A stretch of 64,000 bases of DNA from Hyphomonadaceae bacterium BRH_c29 (GTDB lineage: Bacteria; Pseudomonadota; Alphaproteobacteria; Caulobacterales; Hyphomonadaceae): positions 1 to 64,000 of the forward strand of contig LADW01000044.1 in the NCBI GenBank assembly GCA_000961695.1, written 5' to 3'. The notes beneath the pieces were generated by a model, which made no database searches, was not told the origin of the DNA, and saw only the letters and a list, made by a program, of their open reading frames with translations. Both the position numbers and the translations under genes were made by a program. This document shows, piece after piece, positions 56,960 through 64,000 of the stretch (position 1 is the first letter of the stretch; each line of letters opens with the position of its first letter).

Positions 56960-58377
56960 TTCATGTCTCCTTCGCCAGGCTGACCGAGCTCAAAATCCCG
57001 CACGGGGCGGACGTCAGCATTGGAGCGGTCATACATCAGCGCGCCATCGATGAAGACCTGATCGGCCTTGGTGTAGACGCTGAACGGATTGCCGGACCAG
57101 ATCACGACATCGCCCATCTTGCCGGGCTTCAGGGAGCCTGTGCGGTCAGCAATACCGAGTGACTTGGCCGGGTTCAGCGACAGCCACTCCCAGGCGGTTT
57201 CGATGGGAATATCTATGCCGATCCGCTTGCCATCGGCCCAGGCCTTGGCCGCTTCCTGGTTGAGGCGCTGAATGCCGATATCACTGTCAGAGTGCACGAT
57301 CACGCACGCCCCGGCATTGGCAACCAGCGGGATGTTTTCCGGAATGCCGTCATAGGCTTCCATCTTGAAGCCCCACCAGTCGGCCCACATGGAAGAACAG
57401 GCGCCATAGTCTGCCAGCTTGTCGGCGATCTTGTAGCTCTCCACAGCATGGTGGAAGGCGGTGACCTTGTAGCCAAACTCCTTCGACATATCCATGACCT
57501 GCGCCATCTCGTCGGCGCGGTAGCAGTGCATGTGCACGAGGATCTCGCCCGCCAACACACCGGCCAGCGTGTCGAGTTCCAGATCCCGCGCCGGCATTTC
57601 ACCGCCCTCGACGGAATACTTGTCCCATTTGCGCTTGTACTCTGCCGCCTTGATCCAGGCCGTGCGGTAGCCCGCCATGTTGCCCATACGCGAGAACGGC
57701 GCACCGCCCGGAAACGTTCCGTTGCCATAGCCGTAGACACGCTTGGGGTTTTCGCCGCAGGCCATTTTCAGCGTGTAAGGTGCGTTCGGGAACTTCATGC
57801 CCTGCACGGTACGGGCGGGCACATTCTTGAGGGTCACACCGCGACCACCGAACAGGTTTGCACTGCCGGGCAGGATCTGCAGAGAGGTCACCCCGCCGGC
57901 CAGCGCCCGGCCGAAACCGGGGTCTTGCGGCCAGACGCTATGCTCGACCCAGACTTCTGCCGTCACAGGTGCCGACGCTTCATTACCGTCCTGATGGGCC
58001 GAAACCGACGGAGACGGATAGGCGCCAAGGTGGCTGTGATTGTCGATGATGCCCGGCGTCACCCAGCGGCCGGCCGCGTCGATCACCGTTGCGCCTTCCG
58101 GCGCTTTCAGGTCCTGTCCGATGGCAGAGACCTTGCCGCCTTCCAGCAGCAGGCTGCCATTTTCGATCATTGCGCCTTCACCATCCAGGATGGTGGCGTT
58201 GGTGATCAGAACCGACGCGTTCGGGAAGGCCTTATAGGTCGATGGATACGGGTTCGGGTCGAACGGCTCGCTATTGGTGAAGGGCTTGATCTTCGGCCCG
58301 TCATCGCTGCCGCTGCCCCCGCACGCTGCCAAAAAAATGGCGCTCGCGGCGAGCGCCGCCCAGATCCGTCTTGTCAT
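56956..58377 (-). CDS. Amidohydrolase, lipoprotein, metal ligands present
   Basis: A 473-residue lipoprotein (signal ending FLAACGGSG; Cys about residue 18) of the imidazolonepropionase-like amidohydrolase superfamily. Metal ligands: IDNHSHLGAY (HxH), EILVHMHCYRADEM, FHHAVESYK and IVHSDSDIG with the catalytic Asp. The acting substrate is probably an amide or peptide reached in the periplasm. The ATG at 58377 is chosen over a frame open to 58590. The stop overlaps the start of the ligand-less paralogue by four bases, so they are translated together. Substrate unknown. Confidence 0.87.
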   Translation of the reverse strand: MTRRIWAALAASAIFLAACGGSGSDDGPKIKPFTNSEPFDPNPYPSTYKAFPNASVLITNATILDGEGAMIENGSLLLEGGKVSAIGQDLKAPEGATVIDAAGRWVTPGIIDNHSHLGAYPSPSVSAHQDGNEASAPVTAEVWVEHSVWPQDPGFGRALAGGVTSLQILPGSANLFGGRGVTLKNVPARTVQGMKFPNAPYTLKMACGENPKRVYGYGNGTFPGGAPFSRMGNMAGYRTAWIKAAEYKRKWDKYSVEGGEMPARDLELDTLAGVLAGEILVHMHCYRADEMAQVMDMSKEFGYKVTAFHHAVESYKIADKLADYGACSSMWADWWGFKMEAYDGIPENIPLVANAGACVIVHSDSDIGIQRLNQEAAKAWADGKRIGIDIPIETAWEWLSLNPAKSLGIADRTGSLKPGKMGDVVIWSGNPFSVYTKADQVFIDGALMYDRSNADVRPVRDFELGQPGEGDMK

Positions 58378-58460
58378 GATACTTCGCCCTGGCGTTTCCC
58401 GTTTCGTACTGATCCCCATAGAGCGCGGATCAATACACATCGCAAGACGTGCAACAGGAA

Positions 58461-58814
58461 TCAGTCGGTCCGAGTGCTCCCATGGGGCCGCTTCTCGCGA
58501 CCAAACACCAGAAGCATCAACCAATGCGGCGCAAACCGCTCGACACTTGGGTGACGGGCCAGGATGCCCTCCATCAAGCGCCTTCCCCAAACCGCATTTC
58601 GGCCCAGCAGGATGACGCCGAAAATGGCAATCGGCAGGCCGACCGGAATGAACGGCGTCGCAATACCGACCGGAATTGCCACGATGATCAGCAACAGCCC
58701 CAGAACGGCAAGCACCTGACGGAATGCGCCGCCCACGTGCCGCCTGGCCCGGTGGAGGGGTCGCTGAATGGATCCGGCGGGTGTTTCAATCATGGGAGGT
58801 TCTGTCGAGGACAT
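58461..58814 (-). CDS. Small membrane protein
   Basis: A 117-residue protein with two hydrophobic segments between about 33 and 70 (VLAVLGLLLIIVAIPVGIAT, IPVGLPIAIFGVILLGRNAV) joined by Pro residues, resembling a membrane hairpin of the PGPGW type, with a basic cytoplasmic tail (WGRRLMEGILARHP). No function known. No good ribosome binding site precedes the ATG at 58814; one at 58793 is an alternative. Divergent from an acyltransferase, with 142 bases between. Confidence 0.62.
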   Translation of the reverse strand: MSSTEPPMIETPAGSIQRPLHRARRHVGGAFRQVLAVLGLLLIIVAIPVGIATPFIPVGLPIAIFGVILLGRNAVWGRRLMEGILARHPSVERFAPHWLMLLVFGREKRPHGSTRTD

Positions 58815-58956
58815 GGGAAGGATATGGGTTCAGAGCAATTTCATTGCCAAGTAAAATCACTCTCATGTGTCCAAAGTCTGGCAAGGGCGTTGCGCGGTTG
58901 CTACACAACTGCAAAGAAAGCGATAGCCAGAAGGGGTGTCGGACAGCGAGGCGGAC

Positions 58957-60339
58957 ATGAAACTCCAGTCGATCCAGGCGCTCCGGGGCCTCGCGGCATT
59001 GCTGGTTGTCTTCTTCCATATCCGTTCGCTGGAACTGACCAGCATCGCTTCCAACGGCCTGACCGAACGGGCCTGGACCGGCGGCGTGTTCACGAATGGC
59101 TATGTCGGGGTCGACCTCTTCTTCGTGATCTCGGGCTTCATCATGGTCTTCGTGACCCGCAGTGCGACGCCCGGCCGTGCTGCCGCCGCAGACTTTCTGT
59201 TCGCCCGGGCAACGCGGATCTATCCGGTCTGGTGGGCATTCGCAGCCTTCATGGCGGTTTACATGATCGTCGTGCATGGCCTGTCCAGCATGGGCCAGGG
59301 CTGGAACGAAGTCTCACGCGGACAGCCATTCGTGCCCTATATGTTGAAATCCTTCTTCCTCCAGCCCCAGCCGGCTTTCCCGGTGCTCGGTGTCGGCTGG
59401 ACGTTGGTGCACGAGATGTACTTCTATATCGTGTTCACCGCTTTCATGCTGTTGCCGAGAAAATGGCTGCCAGCCCTGCTGGGCCTGTGGGGCGCCATGA
59501 TCGTCGGCGGCACGCTGCTCGGCTTTGCCTCCCCCTATGCCAACACGTATCGGGACCTTGTCTTCTATCCGATGACGATGGAATTCATTCTCGGCGGCCT
59601 GGCTGGATATGCCATCACAATCGGCGCGCAATGGCGCAGCGGACTGGTCACGCTGGTCGCCACGCTCTGGCTGCTGGTCGCGTTCTGCTATCAGGGACTG
59701 GAAACCCGGTTCACTCTGGAATGGGGACGCGTCCTCTGGTTCGGCCTGCCCAGTGCCCTGCTTGTGTACGGCGTTGGCAGCCTTGAGTCTCAACGCCGCC
59801 TTGCCTGGCTGGTTCCTGTCGTAGCGAGCTTCCTGGTCACGGTCACGCTGTACCAGATGTTTGGCCTTGATGATGCGAGTCCGGATCAGGCCCGGCGCGA
59901 AGCGACCATTCTTGCGGTCATTGTCGGCGCCATGGCGATGCTGGCCGTGCTCTGGTTTGGCTGGCTGCTCGGACAGGGGGCACCTGACATCGTGCGCCGC
60001 ATGATGCCTGTCTGCAAGCGCATTCTGAATATCGCCGCGAAATTTGGCGACTGGTCTTTCTCGCTTTATCTCTGCCACATGATCGTGCTCAGCGCCCTGC
60101 GCCGCGCGTTCGATTTTGCGGGACGGTCGGATGCCCTGGCGCCGGTCTTCCGTATCGGTCACCCCGGCCCGCTGGACAATCTGATCTTCCTGGCGGTGGG
60201 CACTGCAGTGAGTATCGTCGCGTCCTGGATCACGTACCGGATTGTTGAGCGACCTTGCATCATCCTGTTCGGGCGTCTGCGGATCGCCTTGTTCCACCAT
60301 GAGCCGACCGGGCCGCAGGCTGAAGCCCTGCGTACCTGA
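58957..60339 (+). CDS. Acyltransferase 3 family, membrane-bound
   Basis: A 460-residue polytopic protein of about ten spans. It begins KLQSIQALRGLAALLVVFFH, the Acyl_transf_3 signature with the catalytic-region His, then GYVGVDLFFVISGFIMVF and FARATRIYPVWWAF. Such enzymes O-acylate sugars of surface polysaccharides, lipopolysaccharides or antibiotics. The ATG at 58957 has GAGG six bases upstream; a GTG at 58936 is an alternative. No polysaccharide cluster surrounds it. It ends 21 bases before the convergent gcvPB stop. Confidence 0.9.
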   Translation: MKLQSIQALRGLAALLVVFFHIRSLELTSIASNGLTERAWTGGVFTNGYVGVDLFFVISGFIMVFVTRSATPGRAAAADFLFARATRIYPVWWAFAAFMAVYMIVVHGLSSMGQGWNEVSRGQPFVPYMLKSFFLQPQPAFPVLGVGWTLVHEMYFYIVFTAFMLLPRKWLPALLGLWGAMIVGGTLLGFASPYANTYRDLVFYPMTMEFILGGLAGYAITIGAQWRSGLVTLVATLWLLVAFCYQGLETRFTLEWGRVLWFGLPSALLVYGVGSLESQRRLAWLVPVVASFLVTVTLYQMFGLDDASPDQARREATILAVIVGAMAMLAVLWFGWLLGQGAPDIVRRMMPVCKRILNIAAKFGDWSFSLYLCHMIVLSALRRAFDFAGRSDALAPVFRIGHPGPLDNLIFLAVGTAVSIVASWITYRIVERPCIILFGRLRIALFHHEPTGPQAEALRT

Positions 60340-60360
60340 CCGGCTCTCTGGTGTTGCGGT

Positions 60361-61935
60361 CTACTCGGCGGCGACAGGCTGGGCTGGCGCTTCCTCCACC
60401 CATTTCAGCACGGGCTTACGAGCCGCTTTCGTCTCATCGAGGCGACGCATCGGAGCGAGGTAAGGCGCGCCTTTCAGCGTATCATCCCCCTGCGCGGCGC
60501 GGCGGGCGATGGATTCCAGCGAGTCACAGAAACGGTCGAGTTCGGCCTTGGATTCGGACTCTGTCGGCTCGATCAGCATTGCGCCATGCACAACCAGCGG
60601 GAAGTACATAGTCATCGGGTGATAGCCCTCGTCGATCAACGCCTTGGCTATGTCGATCGTCTCAATTCCGTCGGCGGTAAAGGCATCCGAGAACAGCGCC
60701 TCGTGCATGCAATAGCCGTCGAAGGCCGGGCTCATGACCTTCTTGAGGCGGGCCTGGATATAGTTCGCGTTCAGCACTGCATCTTCCGAAGCCTGCTTCA
60801 GGCCATCGGCGCCGTGGCTGAGAATGTAAGTCAGCGCGCGAACGAACATGCCCATCTGGCCGTGGAAGGCCACCATGCGACCGAAGCTTTCCGACGCATC
60901 GCCTTCAATGTCCTCGACCAGGCGGAACACACCGTCTTCGTCTTTCACCACGAACGGCACCGGCGCGTAGGGCGCGAGCGCGTCGGACAGCACGGTCGGG
61001 CCAGAGCCCGGGCCGCCGCCGCCGTGCGGAGTGGAGAAGGTCTTGTGCAGGTTGATGTGCATTGCATCGACGCCGAGATCGCCCGGACGGACCCGGCCAA
61101 CGATGGCGTTGAAGTTCGCGCCGTCACAATAGAAATAACCGCCCGCTGCGTGGATCAGCTCAGCGATTTCCTTGATGTCGGTTTCGAACAGGCCGCACGT
61201 GTTGGGATTGGTCAGCATGATGCCAGCGATATCGTCGGACTTTTCAAGCTTGGCTTTCAGGTCGTCCATATCGACGCGGCCACGCTTGTTGGCCTTGATC
61301 TCGTCAACGATGAAGCCGCACTGGACGGCCGTCGCCGGGTTCGTTCCGTGAGCGGATTCCGGTACCAGAACGCGCTTGCGGGTTTCGCCCTCGCCGCGTG
61401 CGTACAGAGCCTGACGGATCGCCATCATGCCGCAGAATTCGCCATGCGCACCGGCTTTCGGGCTCATCGCGACGGCGGGCATGTTGGTGAGGACTTTCAG
61501 CCAGGTGGCCAGCTCGTCGATAAGTTCGAGCGCGCCTTGCACGGTTGCCTGCGGCTGCATCGGGTGGATGTCGCCAAAGCCCGGCAGTCGCGCAATCTTC
61601 TCGTTGAGGCGCGGATTGTGCTTCATCGTGCAGCTTCCCAGCGGGAACAGGCCAAGGTCGATGGCATAGTTCTTCTGGCTGAGGCGCATATAGTGGCGCA
61701 CGGCTTGCGGCTCGGACAGGCCCGGCAGACCGGTTTGCACCTTGCGCGCCACGCCGCCGAGACGGTTCTTCGTGCCTCTGGGCGCTGGCAGATCAACGCC
61801 AGTCGTCTCAGACGTACCGACTTCAAAAATCAGTCCTTCCGCCTGCAGAAGGCCACGCGAGCCGGAAACGGTTTCAATGGAAGACATGGAGACAGACTCC
61901 GGAGTTGTGGGGCGGCCCTGAGTATTCATGGTCAT
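60361..61935 (-). CDS. gcvPB: Glycine dehydrogenase (decarboxylating) subunit 2
   Basis: A 524-residue half of the split P protein of the glycine cleavage system. The PLP lysine is in HINLHKTFSTPHGGGGPGSG; other blocks are LGSCTMKHNPRLNEKIARLP and SAHGTNPATAVQCGF. In bacteria with split P proteins, the two subunits form the alpha2beta2 enzyme. The ATG at 61935 shares one base with the gcvPA stop (TGATG) and has AAGGAG upstream; an internal start at 61887 (MSSIE) is possible. Last gene of the gcvT-gcvH-gcvPA-gcvPB operon. Confidence 0.95.
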   Translation of the reverse strand: MTMNTQGRPTTPESVSMSSIETVSGSRGLLQAEGLIFEVGTSETTGVDLPAPRGTKNRLGGVARKVQTGLPGLSEPQAVRHYMRLSQKNYAIDLGLFPLGSCTMKHNPRLNEKIARLPGFGDIHPMQPQATVQGALELIDELATWLKVLTNMPAVAMSPKAGAHGEFCGMMAIRQALYARGEGETRKRVLVPESAHGTNPATAVQCGFIVDEIKANKRGRVDMDDLKAKLEKSDDIAGIMLTNPNTCGLFETDIKEIAELIHAAGGYFYCDGANFNAIVGRVRPGDLGVDAMHINLHKTFSTPHGGGGPGSGPTVLSDALAPYAPVPFVVKDEDGVFRLVEDIEGDASESFGRMVAFHGQMGMFVRALTYILSHGADGLKQASEDAVLNANYIQARLKKVMSPAFDGYCMHEALFSDAFTADGIETIDIAKALIDEGYHPMTMYFPLVVHGAMLIEPTESESKAELDRFCDSLESIARRAAQGDDTLKGAPYLAPMRRLDETKAARKPVLKWVEEAPAQPVAAE

Positions 61936-63278
61936 CAGATGATCTCCTTCAGAGCGGCCGCATAGGCGGCAATATCTTCAGGCGTGGTGCACTCGGTGGC
62001 GGCGCAAAGGATGACGTCGCCGAGATGGTCGCCGGGGAAGAGGCGGCTGGCGCGGACGCCGCCGACAATGCCGGCTTCGTCCAGCATGGCCAGCACGGCT
62101 TCCGCATTCACGGGCGTGCGGAACGCGAACTCGTTGAAGAAGCGCGGCGTGAGGATTTCGACGCCGTCCACTTCGCTCAGCGCATCAGCAAGGTCGCAGG
62201 CGGCTTCGTGGTTCAGCAGGGCCAGTTGTTCCAGCCCTTTGCCGCCCAGCAGCGTCATGTGCGCGGTGAAGGCCAGCGCGCAAAGGCCGGAGTTCGTGCA
62301 GATGTTCGAGGTCGCCTTGTCGCGGCGGATGTGCTGTTCGCGGGTCGACAAGGTCAGCACGAAACCGCGCTTGCCATCGGCGTCCGTGGTTTCACCGCAG
62401 AGGCGCCCCGGCATCTGGCGGACCAGCTTTTCGCGGCAGGCAAAGAGGCCGACATAAGGCCCGCCAAAGTTCAGGCCGTTACCGATGGACTGGCCTTCGC
62501 CGACGGCGATGTCCGCGCCCATTTCGCCCGGCGGTGTGACGAGGCCAAGCGAGACCGCTTCGGTGAACACGGAAACCAACAGCGCGCCCTTGGCGTGGGC
62601 CGCTTCTGCGACGGGGGACAGGTCTGTCACCGTGCCAAAGATGTTCGGAGACTGTCCGATCACGCACGCCGTGGCATCGTCTACCACGTCTGCAAGGTCC
62701 AGTTCGCCATCGACCGCGACCGGCAGCTGAACCACTTCAATGCCCTGCGCTTCGCACAGCATTTTCGTGGCCGCCGCATAGTGCGGGTGCAGACCACCGG
62801 ACAGAACCACCTTCTTGCGGCGCGTCACGCGGGTCGCCATCACGGCAGCTTCGCCGCACGCAGTCGAACCGTCATACATGGAGGCGTTGGCCACCTCCAT
62901 GGAGAGGAGCGCAGCAACCTGGGTTTGGAATTCAAACAGGGTCTGCAGCGTGCCCTGCGCGATTTCAGGCTGGTAAGGCGTATAGGTCGTCAGGAATTCA
63001 GACCGCTGGATGATCATGTCGACGGTGGCCGGCACGTGGTGCTTGTAGGCCCCGGCGCCGACGAAGAACGGGCCGGACGAAGCCGCACGGTTCTTCGCCG
63101 CCAGTCTGGACATGTGCCGCTCGACGGCCAACTCCCCCTGATGGTTCGGAAGGCCGTCGACCTTGCCGTGCAGGCGAGCCGATTCCGGGACGTCAGCATA
63201 AAAATCATCGACCGATTTCGCGCCGATGGTTTTCAGCATCTCCGCGCGGTCGTCTTGTGTCAGGGGAAGGTATCGCAT
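61935..63278 (-). CDS. gcvPA: Glycine dehydrogenase (decarboxylating) subunit 1
   Basis: A 447-residue N-terminal half of the P protein, which with subunit 2 decarboxylates glycine onto lipoyl-H protein. Family blocks: [80 protein letters not shown] and NLATSN-like end ([20 protein letters not shown]). The ATG at 63278 follows GGAGT. Thirty bases after gcvH. Confidence 0.95.
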   Translation of the reverse strand: MRYLPLTQDDRAEMLKTIGAKSVDDFYADVPESARLHGKVDGLPNHQGELAVERHMSRLAAKNRAASSGPFFVGAGAYKHHVPATVDMIIQRSEFLTTYTPYQPEIAQGTLQTLFEFQTQVAALLSMEVANASMYDGSTACGEAAVMATRVTRRKKVVLSGGLHPHYAAATKMLCEAQGIEVVQLPVAVDGELDLADVVDDATACVIGQSPNIFGTVTDLSPVAEAAHAKGALLVSVFTEAVSLGLVTPPGEMGADIAVGEGQSIGNGLNFGGPYVGLFACREKLVRQMPGRLCGETTDADGKRGFVLTLSTREQHIRRDKATSNICTNSGLCALAFTAHMTLLGGKGLEQLALLNHEAACDLADALSEVDGVEILTPRFFNEFAFRTPVNAEAVLAMLDEAGIVGGVRASRLFPGDHLGDVILCAATECTTPEDIAAYAAALKEII

Positions 63279-63308
63279 GCGGGTAACTCCGTAAGTTTCC
63301 GGGAAGCC

Positions 63309-63698
63309 CTAGAGGGTTTCGCAGAAAGCCTTGTAGGCAGCTTCATCCATCAGGCTGGCAATCTCGTCGCCATCCTTGATCTGAAGCACGCAGAACCAGC
63401 CTTTTTCGGTTGGCGACTCGTTCACCGTTTCCGGCTTGTCGGTCAGCACGATGTTGACTTCGACCACTTTGCCGCTGATCGGCGCGTAGACATCGGACGC
63501 GGCCTTGACGCTTTCCACGACAGCCATGTCGTCGCCCAGCGCGAATTCTGCGCCAACATCAGGAAGTTCAACGAACACGATGTCGCCGAGGGCGTTTTCG
63601 GCGAAGTGGGTGATGCCCACGGTGGCGAGGTCGTTGTGGACTGTCACCCATTCGTGCTCCTTGGTGAAGAAGGTCGTCGGTTGCGTGTAGCGGGTCAT
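63309..63698 (-). CDS. gcvH: Glycine cleavage system H protein
   Basis: A 129-residue lipoyl carrier shuttling the methylamine group between P, T and L proteins. The lipoylated lysine is K65 in VESVKAASDVYAPISG. It begins TRYTQPTTFFTKEHEWVTV. AGGAG lies eight bases before the ATG at 63698, inside the end of gcvT. Confidence 0.96.
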   Translation of the reverse strand: MTRYTQPTTFFTKEHEWVTVHNDLATVGITHFAENALGDIVFVELPDVGAEFALGDDMAVVESVKAASDVYAPISGKVVEVNIVLTDKPETVNESPTEKGWFCVLQIKDGDEIASLMDEAAYKAFCETL

Positions 63699-63710
63699 GG
63701 GCTTGGGCTC

Positions 63711-64000
63711 CTAGCGCTTGTAATTATGCGGAACAAAGGGAAGATCGGCGATGACAGCCGGGCGCGCTTTGCCGCGCACCATGAGCTGGACTTCAGTGCC
63801 GGTGACAGCATGGGCGGTGGCGACATAGCCCATCGCGACCGGGTGCTCGACGGTGGGGCCGAAGCCGCCGGAGGTGACAATGCCCACCTTCTCGTCGCCG
63901 ATAAAAATTTCCGTGCCTTCGCGGGCCGGGGCGCGTTCCAGCGGCTTGATGCCAACGCGCTTGCGGGCCGGGCCTTCGCTCCGCTCCCGGAGGATGCGCT
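63711..64000 (-). CDS. gcvT: Glycine cleavage system T protein, C-terminal end (partial)
   Basis: The last 96 codons are visible; the gene continues past the right edge. The end reads RKRVGIKPLERAPAREGTEI, then GIVTSGGFGPTVEHPVAMGY and VRGKARPAVIADLPFVPHNY, the conserved aminomethyltransferase C-terminal barrel (GxxTSGxxSP-like). It supplies the aminomethyl transfer from H protein to tetrahydrofolate. The stop at 63711 lies 12 bases before gcvH, so the four gcv genes form one operon. The start and any glycine riboswitch would lie outside the window. Confidence 0.94.
   Translation of the reverse strand, partial: RILRERSEGPARKRVGIKPLERAPAREGTEIFIGDEKVGIVTSGGFGPTVEHPVAMGYVATAHAVTGTEVQLMVRGKARPAVIADLPFVPHNYKR

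Overview
The window is a GC-rich stretch of an alphaproteobacterial chromosome, most likely from the Hyphomonadaceae/Caulobacterales side (a Hyphomonas-like organism). This is inferred from gene content and order: recO-era-rnc-acpS-pdxJ-pyrE-rsh-rpoZ, a split glycine-cleavage P protein, a Caulobacter-type lipoprotein family (CC0125/CC1285), a PodJ-like polarity protein preceded by a CtrA-type site, and an RNase E ending in a GWW motif like the Caulobacter PNPase-docking peptide. No tRNA, rRNA or CRISPR array was seen. Nearly all of the window is core chromosome. The only clearly mobile DNA is at the left edge.

Region by region. 1-960: the 5' end of an IS110-family transposase with its non-coding leader, then a 152-bp inverted-repeat element. 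968-5310: LemA, a VIT-family metal transporter, an orphan multi-pass membrane protein, a divergent ArsR/AHSA1 pair sharing an operator, and a sirtuin. 5352-9354: parC with its terminator and two GANTC sites upstream, an extensin-like protein, a small lipoprotein and a GST. 9358-16123: a very compact minus-strand operon, rpoZ-rsh-pyrE-pdxJ-acpS-rnc-era-recO in transcription order. 16280-23548: a NYN nuclease-like gene, an M20 lipoprotein hydrolase, and NAD biosynthesis (nadA, an unknown secreted protein, nadB, nadC) followed by an SDR. 23630-33872: SleB-type wall hydrolase, pyruvate phosphate dikinase, glyS, lipoprotein, glyQ, two micro-ORFs, an N6-adenine methyltransferase, DUF2007 and a CC0125-type lipoprotein.

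34030-43119: polyprenyl diphosphate synthase (plus strand), then on the minus strand a MraY/WecA-like transferase, ispE, a TPR lipoprotein and an AMIN-amidase, and divergently rne with a long leader. 43152-51878: a fatty-acid or acyl-CoA degradation cluster (MerR regulator, two acyl-CoA dehydrogenases, thioesterase, thiolase, FadB-like multienzyme), with matching MerR-type palindromes upstream of the regulator and of one dehydrogenase. 52116-55676: PodJ-like protein. 55688-58377: two overlapping amidohydrolase-fold genes, one with its metal ligands apparently lost. 58461-60339: a small membrane protein and an acyltransferase. 60361-64000: glycine cleavage operon gcvT(partial)-gcvH-gcvPA-gcvPB.

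I found no wholly new multi-gene defence or mobile system. The most rewarding leads are the MerR regulon, the CtrA-linked PodJ-like gene, the amidohydrolase/pseudo-amidohydrolase pair, the RNase E C-terminal motif, the LacI-like palindrome before ppdK, and the unknown secreted protein inside the nad operon. All regulatory assignments are read by eye and are inference.
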